Below, in pieces: positions 1-9,244 of a stretch of DNA of 64,000 bases. The DNA is from Sediminibacterium sp. FEMGT703S (GTDB lineage: Bacteria; Bacteroidota; Bacteroidia; Chitinophagales; Chitinophagaceae). The stretch covers positions 466,196-530,195 of the forward strand of contig PGCO01000013.1 in assembly GCA_002786355.1 (NCBI GenBank), in the 5' to 3' direction. Numbering within the stretch: the stretch's first letter is position 1; each line of letters opens with the position of its first letter. The notes under the pieces are model-generated. The model was not told the origin of the DNA, made no database searches, and saw nothing but the letters and a program-made list of their open reading frames with translations. A program made the position numbers and the translations under genes.

Positions 1-1
1 T

Positions 2-364
2 GAAATAAAGAACATTTTTAGCGACTTGATTATTTGGTATTTTATTGGCACTTCAATTGCACATTTTGGCTCTATAAGCTTTATTCAAAATGCATACGTA
101 AAAACAGCCATCATTTTTGTGATTGTGTTTATTGGCATTCTATTTGCCAATAACGAATTGCTGAAACTAATTATCCCCGAAGAGGTAATGGCTCATGGCA
201 AATATTTTCCAGATTCATTTAGATTAGGCCCGGCTAAACAACCAACTGGCGTAGTCTCTTTGCCAGAACATTGGTTTAATTTTATCGCTTGGTTTTTACC
301 AATATTTATTTATCTCAGTTTTTGGACAATGAGCTATTTTAAACTAAAAGAGAAGCAGATTTAA
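2..364 (+). CDS. Partial membrane protein, probable ABC-2-type permease (C-terminal 120 residues)
   Basis: The reading frame is already open at the left edge, so the true start lies outside the window. The visible 120 residues hold about three hydrophobic spans (near residues 9-25, 36-54 and 95-113 of the fragment) and a Lys-rich cytoplasmic tail. I recognise no catalytic motif. The gene ends 14 nt before a YtrA-type GntR regulator, and regulators of that subfamily usually sit next to ABC-2 transporters. A permease role is therefore inferred mainly from context. It could also be an unrelated multi-span protein. Confidence 0.6.
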   Translation, partial: EIKNIFSDLIIWYFIGTSIAHFGSISFIQNAYVKTAIIFVIVFIGILFANNELLKLIIPEEVMAHGKYFPDSFRLGPAKQPTGVVSLPEHWFNFIAWFLPIFIYLSFWTMSYFKLKEKQI

Positions 365-378
365 ACCAATCATCCCAT

Positions 379-768
379 ATGAATTTTAATTCCAATAAAG
401 CGATATACATACAAATTGCGGATCTGATTTGTGAAAAGATTCTGATTGGTGTCTTTAAAGCAGATGAAAGAATTCCGTCGGTTAGAGAACTTGCTGTTGA
501 TTTGGAAGTTAATCCGAATACAGTGATGCGAACCTATGAATTATTACAAGACCTTGACATTATTTCAAACAAAAGAGGTGTTGGTTTTTTCGTAAACAAT
601 AACGGCATACAAAATGCAAATGCGTTTTTTAAAAAAGCATTTTTAGAACAAGAATTACCCAACTTATTTAAGAACATGACCATTTTAAATATTGATTTGA
701 AAGAAATAGAAAAGCTTTATCAACAATATTGTTTGAACAGCATAAATCATCCACATGAAAAAAAGTAA
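379..768 (+). CDS. GntR-family transcriptional regulator, YtrA-like
   Basis: A 129-residue protein with an N-terminal GntR winged helix at about residues 8-72, including the recognition-helix segment PSVRELA and the wing RGVGFFV. A short helical tail of about 57 residues follows. That tail is far too small for a FadR, HutC or MocR effector domain, which is the hallmark of the YtrA subfamily. YtrA regulators normally repress their own ABC-transporter operon. The permease-like gene upstream and the membrane protein downstream (14-nt overlap) fit such an operon. The effector is unknown. Confidence 0.88.
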   Translation: MNFNSNKAIYIQIADLICEKILIGVFKADERIPSVRELAVDLEVNPNTVMRTYELLQDLDIISNKRGVGFFVNNNGIQNANAFFKKAFLEQELPNLFKNMTILNIDLKEIEKLYQQYCLNSINHPHEKK

Positions 769-1432
769 TATCCTGCTCATCATAACAGGGGCAACCATCA
801 TCGTTTGCTTAGTTGCAATTAATTTGAAACTTTTTGCAGAATATAAAAATGGGAATATTCAATCCGTTGTTAAAAAAAACAGTGTTTCTACATTTCATCA
901 TATTAAAGAAATCAATAGTTTAAAATATGCTGAATATCCCTATAAACCAATGGTTAATATTATTCAACATAAAGATTCTAACTATATTGCCTATAATTTT
1001 TATGATACACTTGGCTTTGACTATTTTATAAAGAACGACACCCTTTATTTAAAGGCGGATTCAACCATGAGGGACAATGTACCTGTAATCAATATCCATT
1101 GTAAGAACTTAAAATCACTCAGCAGCGTTGATTCAAATTTTGAACTGTATCAATTTAAATCAGATAGTTTACAACTAGTTGCCAATGCTTACTCTAGTAT
1201 TAACTGTGTAGAATTGAAGTGCAATTATGTAAACCTACACATTCAAAACAACTCAACTATATCACTATCAGCTAAAGACTACATCAACAAAGCAGATATA
1301 CAATTAATGAACAAAGGATTGCTCGTGTTATCGGATGTTAGGTTCAATGTGCAAAATATCAGTATGGACTCAAGTGCTGCTTTAAAAGTGACTGGCAAAG
1401 CGTTGAAGACTTTGAATAAAGTTCAGTTTTAA
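755..1432 (+). CDS. Membrane-anchored protein of unknown function, possible beta-helical exported domain
   Basis: A 225-residue protein starting with a Lys-rich stretch and one hydrophobic span (about residues 5-22), so it is probably anchored with the rest outside the cytoplasm. The C-terminal half alternates short beta-prone stretches (for example ISLSAKDY and LLVLSDVRF). This resembles the DUF2807-type adhesin head that often accompanies Bacteroidota transporter operons, but the match is by feel and not by a defined motif. Its start overlaps the end of the GntR gene by 14 nt, implying translational coupling. Its stop overlaps the stop of the convergent dehydrogenase gene by 4 nt. Confidence 0.7.
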   Translation: MKKSNILLIITGATIIVCLVAINLKLFAEYKNGNIQSVVKKNSVSTFHHIKEINSLKYAEYPYKPMVNIIQHKDSNYIAYNFYDTLGFDYFIKNDTLYLKADSTMRDNVPVINIHCKNLKSLSSVDSNFELYQFKSDSLQLVANAYSSINCVELKCNYVNLHIQNNSTISLSAKDYINKADIQLMNKGLLVLSDVRFNVQNISMDSSAALKVTGKALKTLNKVQF

Positions 1433-2358
1433 ATACTAGATAGATGGAGTTTTTCCAAAACCACTTCAGCCATTTTTAAATAGGCTTCATGACTATATCC
1501 AGCTATATGTGGAGTAATTACCACATTGGGCATAGCTGTCAAGCTAAGCAATTCTGCCTGTTCTTGTTCATTGTAGTTGCGTAGTTGTTCATTTTCTAAT
1601 ACATCTAAGCCTGCTGCCCTTATTTTTTTTGATTCTATTGCGGTAATTAGGGCTGTTGTATTGGTGACTTTACCTCTACAGGTAGATATAAAATAGGGTT
1701 GACGCTGCAGACGATTAAAAAAATCATTCCCAGCAAAATGTTTGGTTTCAGCAGTTAGGGGGAGATGAAGGCTGATCACTTCAGCTTCTGCCGCTAGCGC
1801 TTCAATAGTTGATTCTTCTATATATCCTTGGCCAAATCCGGTTTTATATTTATCAACTGCAAGGACTCTTACATTAAAGGGTTGCAACAAACGAGCAAAA
1901 GCAGACCCTGTATTTCCATAGCCAATGATGCCAACGGTTTTACCGGACAGTTCATCTGCACGGTTTTCATCACGCAACCATAAACCCTGTTTAATTTCGG
2001 CGTAACTGCTGCTGATCCTATTCATGAGATTCAGCAATAAACCCAATGTATGTTCGGCTACCGCATTACGATTACCCTCAGGGCTGCTTTCACATTGAAT
2101 CCCCTTGCTTTCTGCATAAGCAACATCAATCAATTCCATACCACTACCCAGCCTTCCAATCCATTTTAAGTTGGGAGCTGCATCAATTATTTCGCGATCT
2201 ATTTTTAATCGAGTGGTTACAATCAACCCAACTGCATCTGTAATTAAATATTTTAACTCTTCGCAAGTAATTGCAGGTTGATAAATAACATTAAACTGTT
2301 TTGCCTTTAAGGTATCAACTAAATATGGATGAACTTTTGCAGTAACAATTACTTTCAT
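1429..2358 (-). CDS. D-isomer-specific 2-hydroxyacid dehydrogenase (phosphoglycerate-dehydrogenase-like)
   Basis: A 309-residue NAD(P)-dependent oxidoreductase of the D-2-hydroxyacid dehydrogenase superfamily. The Rossmann glycine motif GIIGYGNTG lies at residues 143-151, and the catalytic Arg228, Glu255 and His284 (in TPHIAGY) are in the expected order. I placed the start at the ATG at 2358, preceded by AAAGGA. The longer open frame runs back into rsmA and gives a sequence unlike the family. It lies 10 nt after rsmA and is probably co-transcribed. The substrate cannot be told: SerA-type, glyoxylate/hydroxypyruvate reductase-type or another 2-ketoacid are all possible. It lacks the ACT domain of classical SerA. 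Confidence 0.87.
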   Translation of the reverse strand: MKVIVTAKVHPYLVDTLKAKQFNVIYQPAITCEELKYLITDAVGLIVTTRLKIDREIIDAAPNLKWIGRLGSGMELIDVAYAESKGIQCESSPEGNRNAVAEHTLGLLLNLMNRISSSYAEIKQGLWLRDENRADELSGKTVGIIGYGNTGSAFARLLQPFNVRVLAVDKYKTGFGQGYIEESTIEALAAEAEVISLHLPLTAETKHFAGNDFFNRLQRQPYFISTCRGKVTNTTALITAIESKKIRAAGLDVLENEQLRNYNEQEQAELLSLTAMPNVVITPHIAGYSHEAYLKMAEVVLEKLHLSSI

Positions 2359-2368
2359 ATTAATTCCT

Positions 2369-3124
2369 TTATCCCATTTTAAAAGTAAGGGCGGCAAACT
2401 CTTCCACCGTAAGCTGTTCAGCCCTTTTTGTAAATATTTCTTCTTGCAAAACAGCTGCATCAAAAAATGGTTTCATTGGATTACGCAACATTTTTCTTCG
2501 TTGCCCAAATGCTGCTTTTACTAAAGTAAAAAATGCTTTTTCTGACCTTACCGCAACAGGCGTTTCTTTTCGTGTTAATCGAATTACTCCACTCATCACT
2601 TTAGGGGGTGGATTAAAACTTTCAGGAGGCACATCAAATAAATATTCTACTTCGTAAAATGCTTGAACCAATACACTTAATATACCATACACTTTGGTAT
2701 GGGGCTTCGATACAATTCTTTCCGCTACTTCTTTTTGAAACATCCCAATCATTACGGGTATCTGTTCTTTCCATTCAAGTACCCTAAATACAATTTGCGT
2801 AGAAATATTATAAGGGAAATTGCCCACCAATGTAAACTGGTTTTCGAATGGTACGGGAATATCTAAAATGCTACCCTCAATAATCGCATCTGCTAAAACA
2901 GGATATTGTACTTTTAAGTAAGTTACTTTTTCCCTATCCAGCTCTACTGCTTTAAATTGTTTGATGGGAAGTTTTAACAAATGCTTGGTTAAAGCACCAG
3001 CACCTGGCCCTACTTCTAGTACTTGTGTTAAATCGGCTTCTTGCACAGCAGTAACAATTTGCTTGCAGATGGCTTCATTAGTTAGGAAATGCTGACCCAG
3101 CGACTTTTTGAGCGTATATTGCAT
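2369..3124 (-). CDS. rsmA: 16S rRNA (adenine1518-N6/adenine1519-N6)-dimethyltransferase
   Basis: A 251-residue SAM-dependent rRNA methyltransferase (KsgA family) that dimethylates two adjacent adenines in helix 45 of 16S rRNA late in small-subunit assembly. It opens with the family signature [11 protein letters not shown] motif I is [10 protein letters not shown] (residues 37-46) and the adenine-binding motif is NFPY (102-105). Length is normal. A -7 box (TACTTTTG) ends five bases before the ATG, so the transcript may have little or no leader. It is divergent from pdxA, the neighbour it commonly has in other bacteria, where the two are often in one operon. Confidence 0.97.
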   Translation of the reverse strand: MQYTLKKSLGQHFLTNEAICKQIVTAVQEADLTQVLEVGPGAGALTKHLLKLPIKQFKAVELDREKVTYLKVQYPVLADAIIEGSILDIPVPFENQFTLVGNFPYNISTQIVFRVLEWKEQIPVMIGMFQKEVAERIVSKPHTKVYGILSVLVQAFYEVEYLFDVPPESFNPPPKVMSGVIRLTRKETPVAVRSEKAFFTLVKAAFGQRRKMLRNPMKPFFDAAVLQEEIFTKRAEQLTVEEFAALTFKMG

Positions 3125-3129
3125 GACTG

Positions 3130-3137
3130 CAAAAGTA
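3130..3137 (-). promoter_or_regulatory. -7 promoter element of rsmA
   Basis: TACTTTTG on the minus strand matches the Bacteroidota sigma-A consensus TAnnTTTG exactly. Only CAGTC separates it from the rsmA ATG. Transcription would start at or within a few bases of the start codon. No TTG is found at the -33 position. Confidence 0.6.
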
Positions 3138-3164
3138 GTATTTTAGCACCCTAAATAATGGCTC

Positions 3165-4259
3165 ATGAGTAATGAAATGCAAAAACCCGTAATTGGCTTT
3201 ACCTGCGGAGATTTAAATGGTATAGGGCTTGAATTGATTATTAAGACTTTTATAGACCAAAGAATACTCGATTTCTGCATTCCTATTGTGTTTGCAAGCA
3301 ATAAAAGCATGAATTTCTATAGAAAAGGAATACCGGATGCTAATTTCAATTGCACCAATATCAATAATTTCAGCAGAATCAACCCCAAGCAAGTAAATAT
3401 TTTTAACGTATGGGAAGAAGATGTAGTGATTACCCCTGGCGAGCTAAATGAAATAGGTGGTCAATATGCATTGAAGTCTTTAGAAGAAGCTACAAAAGCA
3501 TTAAAAGAAGGGCATATTCATGGATTGGTGACCGCCCCTATTCATAAGAAGAATATTCAATCAGAAAGTTTTCAATACAGCGGTCATACCCCTTATTTCA
3601 AAGCATTCTTTGGGGTGAACGATGTGGTCATGTTGATGGTTGCCGAAAATATGCGGGTGGGTTTGGTAACAGAACATGTAACGGTTGAAGATGTAGCCAA
3701 ACATATCACTAAAGAAAATATCCTTAGCAAATTGCAGATCATCCATCAGTCTTTGAAAAAAGACTTTGGCGTAGACAAGCCCAAAATTGCAGTGCTTGCG
3801 CTCAACCCACATGCAGGCGATGATGGCTTAATTGGAAAAGAGGAAATGGAAATCATTAAACCTGCCATACAAGAAGCAAAGAATAAATTGTTGGTATTTG
3901 GCCCCTACCCAGCGGATGCTTTTTTTGCTAGAGGTATGCATGAAAAATTTGATGCAGTGTTGGCCATGTATCACGACCAAGGACTAATTCCTTTTAAATC
4001 ACTGGCTTTTGGTGAAGGAGTTAATTATACTGCAGGTTTACCTGTTGTAAGAACCAGCCCCGATCATGGAACTGCATTTGATATTGCGGGAAAAGGAAAG
4101 GCAGACCATGCTTCCTTTATTGCTGCTACTTTTGAATGCATCGATATCCTTAACAGAAGGATGGGTTATGCAGACAGAAATAGAAATCCGCTAAGAAAAA
4201 TTAGCGCTAGAATGTTGGCCAATGCCGTAGATGAAAGAATTGAAGAAAACGAAGGATAA
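3165..4259 (+). CDS. pdxA: 4-hydroxythreonine-4-phosphate dehydrogenase
   Basis: A 364-residue enzyme of DXP-dependent pyridoxal 5'-phosphate synthesis. It oxidises 4-phosphohydroxy-L-threonine, whose product decarboxylates and is condensed by PdxJ. Candidate metal-binding histidines are His171, His216 (in NPHAGD) and His270 (in MYHDQGL), and SGHTPYF at 139-145 is the substrate-binding loop. The start follows an out-of-frame ATG at 3158 that meets a stop after three codons. The gene ends 4 nt before the next start, so the two form an operon. It appears slightly longer than typical PdxA, at the C-terminus. Confidence 0.96.
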   Translation: MSNEMQKPVIGFTCGDLNGIGLELIIKTFIDQRILDFCIPIVFASNKSMNFYRKGIPDANFNCTNINNFSRINPKQVNIFNVWEEDVVITPGELNEIGGQYALKSLEEATKALKEGHIHGLVTAPIHKKNIQSESFQYSGHTPYFKAFFGVNDVVMLMVAENMRVGLVTEHVTVEDVAKHITKENILSKLQIIHQSLKKDFGVDKPKIAVLALNPHAGDDGLIGKEEMEIIKPAIQEAKNKLLVFGPYPADAFFARGMHEKFDAVLAMYHDQGLIPFKSLAFGEGVNYTAGLPVVRTSPDHGTAFDIAGKGKADHASFIAATFECIDILNRRMGYADRNRNPLRKISARMLANAVDERIEENEG

Positions 4260-4263
4260 TACC

Positions 4264-5133
4264 ATGATTTATATAGAGAATAATCAACTAAAAATTGCCA
4301 TTTCAGAAAAGGGTGCAGAGCTTCAAGAAATATTTAGCAAAGAAACACAGCTAGATTATTTATGGAGTGGTGATGCTACATTTTGGGGGAAGAAAAGTCC
4401 TGTACTATTCCCCATTGTAGGCACTTTAAAAAACAACCAGTTTACCCATAACGGCGAAAGTTATCAGCTAAGTAGGCATGGTTTTGCAAGAGATAAATCA
4501 TTCAAACTTACAGAGTCGAGCAGCAATCGTGTTTGCTTAACTTTAGACGCAGATGCAGAAACTTTGACGCAATATCCTTTTCTATTTAGATTAAATATTG
4601 TTTACGAAATAATTAAAAACAAACTTAGCTGCACTTATCAAATTACCAATATTGATGTGAAGCCACTACATTTTTCAGTAGGTGCTCATCCAGCATTTAA
4701 AGTGCCTTTAGAAGAAGCATATCAATTCAATGATTATTATCTTGAATTCAACCAATCAGAATCCGCTAGTAAATGGCCTATCACTGCTGAAGGTCTTATT
4801 GATGAAAACCCGGTGCCATTTTTTCATAGCAACAATAGGATTAATTTAAGCAAGGAATTATTTTATGGCGACGCCTTAGTATTTAAGCAATTGGAATCTT
4901 CTTTTATTCGTTTATGCAACGATCAATCTAAACATGGATTTACCTTTTCATGGACCGAATTTCCTTTCATGGGCATTTGGAGTGCAAAAGACGCCCCCTT
5001 TGTTTGTCTTGAGCCTTGGTGTGGTATAGCTGATTCTGTGAATGCAACAGGTGAGCTTAGAGAAAAAGAGGGTATGATCCTATTAACCCCAGGACAAAGC
5101 ACCGATAGGACCTGGACTATTGAATTATACTAA
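4264..5133 (+). CDS. Aldose 1-epimerase family protein (LacX/YeaD-like)
   Basis: A 289-residue galactose-mutarotase-fold protein. The likely active-site residues are visible: His72 in SRHGFARD, His142 in VGAHPAF and Glu250 in CLEPWCG. The sequence is closer to the LacX/YeaD-type branch (hexose or hexose-phosphate mutarotases) than to classical GalM. I chose the ATG at 4264, directly after the pdxA stop, over an upstream in-frame ATG that lies inside pdxA. Spacing of 4 nt implies co-transcription with pdxA, although no metabolic link is obvious. The true sugar substrate is unknown. Confidence 0.85.
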   Translation: MIYIENNQLKIAISEKGAELQEIFSKETQLDYLWSGDATFWGKKSPVLFPIVGTLKNNQFTHNGESYQLSRHGFARDKSFKLTESSSNRVCLTLDADAETLTQYPFLFRLNIVYEIIKNKLSCTYQITNIDVKPLHFSVGAHPAFKVPLEEAYQFNDYYLEFNQSESASKWPITAEGLIDENPVPFFHSNNRINLSKELFYGDALVFKQLESSFIRLCNDQSKHGFTFSWTEFPFMGIWSAKDAPFVCLEPWCGIADSVNATGELREKEGMILLTPGQSTDRTWTIELY

Positions 5134-5835
5134 CTATTTAAAAATTGCATCGCTTAACCCAGTGTTAATGGTGTATGCAGTATAGTTAATTTCAACGCGT
5201 CCTTTTTTACCTTTCATTTTGTCTTTAACTGCCTTATCTGTATCATCAAACTCTAAAGTAATTCCCTTGGGGAGCTTGTAGTCTTTTGCATTAAAACTAA
5301 ACAATACTTTATCGGGCAATCCATAAGATGCATATTTACCATACTGTAATTCCATCTCGTAGGTACCATTCTCACGAGTAGTTGTTACCGATTTGCGTAT
5401 TAACAAATTGGTTTCATCAATATATAAAGTTGATAAAATAATTTCACCTGCATCTGCTTCTGGCAATAGCTTTACTATTCTGACAGGAGTATTCCCTACT
5501 GTACTCATTCCTGCATCTATTGCTACAAATCCAGTTTGCATAATCATGCTGCCAATATTAATACTTACTCCTCCCTTTGGCAATACGGAAATTCCACCAT
5601 CCCTTTGTAGTTTAAATTTATCGGGGCTTTTAAAATACACCTTTACTCTACCAATTGGGGCTTTAATAAATGCCACATCGGTTTTCATTCTACCATCAGC
5701 GGTATAATCTTTTACTTTCTCTAATTTGGCTTTTACTTTCATTACTAAAGCATTCATATCTTGTGCATGCGAAGCCACTGAAAGAAATATAGTAGTAAAA
5801 AGGAACAATAATTTTTTATTCAATTTCATCTTCAT
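5134..5835 (-). CDS. LolA-like outer-membrane lipoprotein carrier family protein
   Basis: A 233-residue secreted protein with a signal peptide ending at ASHAQ (about residue 24 from MKMKLNKK). The mature part has the N-terminal helix (MNALVMKVKAKLEKVKDYTA) and the long beta-rich body of the LolA/LolB/outer-membrane lipoprotein-sorting superfamily. The start at 5835 lies 10 nt after the permease gene. The longer frame would overlap that gene and disrupt the signal peptide. As the last gene of a run with an ABC ATPase and permease, it may handle a lipid or lipoprotein cargo for them; this is inference. It is probably not the housekeeping LolA but a diverged paralog. Confidence 0.72.
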   Translation of the reverse strand: MKMKLNKKLLFLFTTIFLSVASHAQDMNALVMKVKAKLEKVKDYTADGRMKTDVAFIKAPIGRVKVYFKSPDKFKLQRDGGISVLPKGGVSINIGSMIMQTGFVAIDAGMSTVGNTPVRIVKLLPEADAGEIILSTLYIDETNLLIRKSVTTTRENGTYEMELQYGKYASYGLPDKVLFSFNAKDYKLPKGITLEFDDTDKAVKDKMKGKKGRVEINYTAYTINTGLSDAIFK

Positions 5836-5845
5836 AAACGGGTGA

Positions 5846-6721
5846 TTAACTGAGAATATCTTTTTTTCTAAATAGCAAAACAGCACTGCCCACAAACAAA
5901 ACAATGTGAACTGCTAAAACCGTTGCAGAACGGATGATTTTATCTGGATATTGAATACTTCCTATAATTGCTTCGTTGGCATCGTTGACCTTGAAGTCAA
6001 AAAACTCCTTCCAAGTAATCATATGGGTAGTAAACAAATAAGGCTTAATCAAATTAAACAAAGGAATATTCATGGTACTCAGAATAGTACAAACAATAAT
6101 CACACTCATAGTTGCAACGATTGGACCAATTGAGTTTTCTGCAAAAAAAGATAAAAAGAATCCCAATGCTGCAACGGTAACCATCGCCAATGCAGCAAAA
6201 CAGAATGCTCCAGCATAACGCCAAAAAACATCTGACTCTTTTACAATTACTACATAACTACTCTTCATCAAGAATAAATCATCTGTACCAAAAATCAACA
6301 TGCTTAAAAACAAGCCCATGATAGCAATCCATATTAGTAGCAACAAAGTATAAATAACAGAAGCTATAAATTTTGCCATCACAATAGAAGTTCTTGACTG
6401 TGGTTTAGTCAATAAGATTCTTAAAGTACCCATATTGGCTTCACCCGAAATCATATCCGCTGCAATTAATGCAATCAACAATGGCACATGCACCAGTAAA
6501 AGTTGCAGAATAACATAGCAAATGAAATAGCCGTTTAATATTTTACCATCTACACTAAATGAATTGGCAAAATCGGCCATTACAAAATCGGCATATTCTT
6601 TACCATCCACCAATAATCCCAATTGGATTACACCAATTAGTGCAGTAATAGCAGCAAAAGACAAATAGGTTCTTGGCCTTTTAAATACTTTGTATAACTC
6701 AATTTGTAAATGTTCCCACAT
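5846..6721 (-). CDS. ABC-2-type transporter permease
   Basis: A 291-residue integral membrane protein with about six hydrophobic spans. The cytoplasmic N-terminus (MWEHLQIELYKVFKRPRTY) and the amphipathic segment ISGEANMGTLRILLTKPQSR before the third span are typical of ABC-2 permeases of the NatB/YhaP type. The gene overlaps the 3' end of the ATPase gene by 23 nt, so the two are translationally coupled and form one transporter. It probably works as a homodimer, since no second permease gene is present. The substrate is unknown. Confidence 0.9.
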   Translation of the reverse strand: MWEHLQIELYKVFKRPRTYLSFAAITALIGVIQLGLLVDGKEYADFVMADFANSFSVDGKILNGYFICYVILQLLLVHVPLLIALIAADMISGEANMGTLRILLTKPQSRTSIVMAKFIASVIYTLLLLIWIAIMGLFLSMLIFGTDDLFLMKSSYVVIVKESDVFWRYAGAFCFAALAMVTVAALGFFLSFFAENSIGPIVATMSVIIVCTILSTMNIPLFNLIKPYLFTTHMITWKEFFDFKVNDANEAIIGSIQYPDKIIRSATVLAVHIVLFVGSAVLLFRKKDILS

Positions 6722-7634
6722 GTTGTTTTCCTGCTGTTACTTGTAAAAAATAATCTTCCAGACTATGTCTTGCCTGCAAGGAATAAATATCAACGCCTGA
6801 AGCTGCCAACATTCTATTGAAGTTGGGTATATCTTCTTTGTTTAATCCAACCATGATTTGCCCATCTCTTTCAGGCAATAAATTGTTCGCCCAATTAGAG
6901 GACTGTATGGTTTGTATAGCTGATTCATTATTGGCTACACTTATTTGTAAAATGGTTTGTTGATCATTAAACAATTCTGCAGAACTGCCCTCCACTAATT
7001 TTTGGCCTTTATCAATAATTAAAATACGGGTAGCAATTTGTTCAATTTCATTTAACAAATGAGAAGAAACAATCACTGTTTTTTTCATTTCTCGCGATAA
7101 AATCAAGATCAGATTCCTTATATCAGCAATACCCTGTGGATCAAGACCGTTTGTTGGTTCATCTAAAATGATTAACTGCGGATTGTGAACTAATGCAATC
7201 CCGATTCCCAAACGTTGCTTCATACCCTGAGAAAATGTCTTCACGGTATCATGCGCCCTTGAAGCAAGGCCTACCATTTCTAATTGATCCATCAATAACT
7301 TATTGGTTGGCTTTACTCCACTCAATTTGGCAAACAACTTCAAATTTTCGTAAGCTGATAGGTATTTGTAAACATCGGGCTTTTCAATTACGGCACCGAT
7401 TTGTTGCAAGATTTCTTTGCGGTGTTTATTTAGATCATATCCGAATATGGATATCTCACCACTGGTTGGGGTGATTAGCGTCAATAACATTCTTATTGTA
7501 GTACTTTTTCCTGCGCCATTTTGACCCAGAAATCCATATACATCGCCCGATTCAACCGAAAAAGATAGTTGATTAACTGCGGTGAGGTTATTGAATTGCT
7601 TAGTGAGTTGGGAAACTTTTACTATTTGTTGCAT
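6699..7634 (-). CDS. ABC transporter ATP-binding protein (ABC-2/NatA-like)
   Basis: A 311-residue ATPase. Walker A GQNGAGKST is at residues 38-46, the Q-loop follows, the signature is SQGMKQ (135-140), Walker B is LIILDEP (154-160), and SSHLL is the H-loop. An extra C-terminal domain of about 90 residues follows, as in NatA, CcmA and drug-export ATPases. I chose MQQIVKV at 7634 because the six residues before it are atypical. It pairs with the overlapping permease gene downstream. The regulator, two membrane proteins and a LolA-like protein around it suggest a regulated envelope-related export or signalling role. Confidence 0.93.
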   Translation of the reverse strand: MQQIVKVSQLTKQFNNLTAVNQLSFSVESGDVYGFLGQNGAGKSTTIRMLLTLITPTSGEISIFGYDLNKHRKEILQQIGAVIEKPDVYKYLSAYENLKLFAKLSGVKPTNKLLMDQLEMVGLASRAHDTVKTFSQGMKQRLGIGIALVHNPQLIILDEPTNGLDPQGIADIRNLILILSREMKKTVIVSSHLLNEIEQIATRILIIDKGQKLVEGSSAELFNDQQTILQISVANNESAIQTIQSSNWANNLLPERDGQIMVGLNKEDIPNFNRMLAASGVDIYSLQARHSLEDYFLQVTAGKQHVGTFTN

Positions 7635-7667
7635 TGAATTGTATAACAACAAAACTAGTTAAGATGT

Positions 7668-7952
7668 TTAAACTTTTAGGTATTCTTGAAGTGCTTTCAC
7701 ATAATCTTCAAAAGCTTTAATGCCTTCAGGGGTAACTTTACAAGTAGTTTGAGGGTAATTGTCCTTGAATTGTTTTACCACTTCTATATAGCCCGCATCT
7801 TTTAGTTTTTGAACCTGTACACTTAAGTTACCAGCAGTAGCATTTGTTTTCTCCCTTATAAAGGTGAATTCAGCTTCTTTAACGCTAATGAGTAAACTCA
7901 TAACGGCCAACCTAAGCTGCGAATGCAATATGGGATCAAGTTCTTTAAACAT
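7668..7952 (-). CDS. Small winged-helix transcriptional regulator
   Basis: A 94-residue single-domain DNA-binding protein. The layout is LHSQLRLAVMSLL, then helix-turn-helix (EFTFIREKTNATAGNLSVQVQKL), then a wing (YIEVVKQF...TTCKVTPEG). This matches the small HTH_34/MarR-like winged-helix family found next to membrane proteins and ABC transporters. There is no ligand-binding extension or metal-binding cysteine cluster (one Cys only). Its start overlaps the end of the upstream membrane-protein gene by 8 nt, and the ABC ATPase begins 33 nt downstream. It probably controls this operon; the signal is unknown. Confidence 0.88.
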   Translation of the reverse strand: MFKELDPILHSQLRLAVMSLLISVKEAEFTFIREKTNATAGNLSVQVQKLKDAGYIEVVKQFKDNYPQTTCKVTPEGIKAFEDYVKALQEYLKV

Positions 7953-8628
7953 TGGCTCTAGTCTGGGCTAGGTATTTGTTTCTTAAAATGATACCAGGAA
8001 TAAACCAGCAAACCAATGCCGAAGCAGATCCTAATAACATATCATATTTACTCTCAGTAAATAGACTGAGCATAAAAAACCCATAAGTAATTAGCGCACC
8101 AATTTTCATGGGGTTAAACTTTTTCACCATTCCCGTAACCATGGTTGGAAAAGCATAAATCAAAATATAGACAGAATAAAGGGAGGGTGTAAATGGTCTA
8201 ATTATTTCGTCCGGACGTCCATCTGCGTAATGCTTCATCATCGTAAAACCCTCTTGTGAAAAATATTTTTCGGTTTGAACCGGTACTATATTCTGGTAAA
8301 AACTCAATGCAAAAATACTGATGCCAAAAACCAGCCAAACAGCGTTTACTACATCTTCGTCGTATTGCTTTGCTTTTAAATTTTTCTTCTCTTTAATTGA
8401 AATGTATACTTGAGGAACAATAGCGGCAAATACCAACCACCAAATATCAATCACTAATGTGAAGTCATATTCTCTTTGTAAATAACTCACGAAAGAAGCA
8501 ATTGAAACTACAGCTCCCCAAAGTAAAGAGCCTATACCCGTATCGTGATAACTGCCTTTCGCTTTTTGAATCATATTGGCAATTAGTTGCAGGCTTTCCT
8601 GCTCCGTTAGTTGTTTTTCTTCTGACAT
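7945..8628 (-). CDS. Multi-pass membrane protein of unknown function, paralog A
   Basis: A 227-residue protein with about five to six hydrophobic spans and a charged cytoplasmic N-terminus ending in the helix LQLIANMIQKAKG. It is clearly homologous to the gene directly upstream. Shared features are the N-terminal IxxMIxKA helix, LxWGxVV at the first span, a VVFQIYYS/IVPQVYIS block followed by a Lys-rich loop, and the block VWxxFGIS. One base separates the two genes, so they were probably made by tandem duplication. It overlaps the winged-helix regulator by 8 nt, which fits a sensor or partner role for that regulator (inference). Confidence 0.82.
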   Translation of the reverse strand: MSEEKQLTEQESLQLIANMIQKAKGSYHDTGIGSLLWGAVVSIASFVSYLQREYDFTLVIDIWWLVFAAIVPQVYISIKEKKNLKAKQYDEDVVNAVWLVFGISIFALSFYQNIVPVQTEKYFSQEGFTMMKHYADGRPDEIIRPFTPSLYSVYILIYAFPTMVTGMVKKFNPMKIGALITYGFFMLSLFTESKYDMLLGSASALVCWFIPGIILRNKYLAQTRANV

Positions 8629-8629
8629 C

Positions 8630-9220
8630 TTATGCTTTTTTAATTCTTGCTCTGAAAGAATAGCCAGGAATAATCCATGCGATTACCACTGCTGGAATCA
8701 ATAATAAAATTATTTCTCGAGATTGAACATAAACTGAAATGGCTGATAAAATCCAGCAGGTAATGCCACCAATTTTCAATGGTTTAAATCGCATAATGAC
8801 TCCGGACAAAAAAGTAGGTATTCCGTAGAAAAGAAGTATGAAGGCATAGAGCATTGTCCAAGTTCCTAGCTTAGCCATGATAAAAGAAACAAGCGCCATA
8901 GATATTCCAAAAGTTACCCATACATAATTAATGATTTCATCCGTATAGGTTTTTACCGTCTCTTGTTTTTTATGTTTAAATGAGTAATAAATCTGAAAAA
9001 CAACAGCACCCCAAGTTAGTATCCATACCATACCCGATTTAGGACCAATATCCGTGAAGGTTAACATGATATAATGACTAAGCGAACAAATGGCCACTAC
9101 CCATCCCCAAACTAAATAAAGTGTACCATTTTCGGAGAAACGGTTTTGAGCTTTGTTAATCATGCTCTCAATCAATGCTAAACTAGAATGGGCTGTTAGC
9201 TGATCTTCATTCTGTTCCAT
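8630..9220 (-). CDS. Multi-pass membrane protein of unknown function, paralog B
   Basis: A 196-residue protein (from ATG 9220; an ATG three codons upstream is possible) with about five hydrophobic spans. It is the paralog of the following gene and shares the helix SMINKAQ, the motif YLVWGWVV, FQIYYSFKHKK and VTFGIS. I chose 9220 because the N-terminus then matches the paralog in length. An imperfect -7 box, TATCTTTA, lies at 9237-9244 on this strand, just after a GC-rich hairpin, so a new transcription unit may begin here. I do not recognise the family by name. Confidence 0.8.
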   Translation of the reverse strand: MEQNEDQLTAHSSLALIESMINKAQNRFSENGTLYLVWGWVVAICSLSHYIMLTFTDIGPKSGMVWILTWGAVVFQIYYSFKHKKQETVKTYTDEIINYVWVTFGISMALVSFIMAKLGTWTMLYAFILLFYGIPTFLSGVIMRFKPLKIGGITCWILSAISVYVQSREIILLLIPAVVIAWIIPGYSFRARIKKA

Positions 9221-9244
9221 AACAAACATTTAAGTATAAAGATA

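Noticed and set aside
2359..2463. N-terminal extension of the 2-hydroxyacid dehydrogenase into rsmA
   Set aside because: The extension lies inside rsmA, is unlike the family, and a Shine-Dalgarno-like AAAGGA precedes the ATG at 2358.
7193..7474. Plus-strand frames within the ABC ATPase and elsewhere (for example 16537-16923, 17245-17598, 37925-38284)
   Set aside because: They lie wholly inside well-supported genes on the other strand and show no family motif, signal peptide or promoter.
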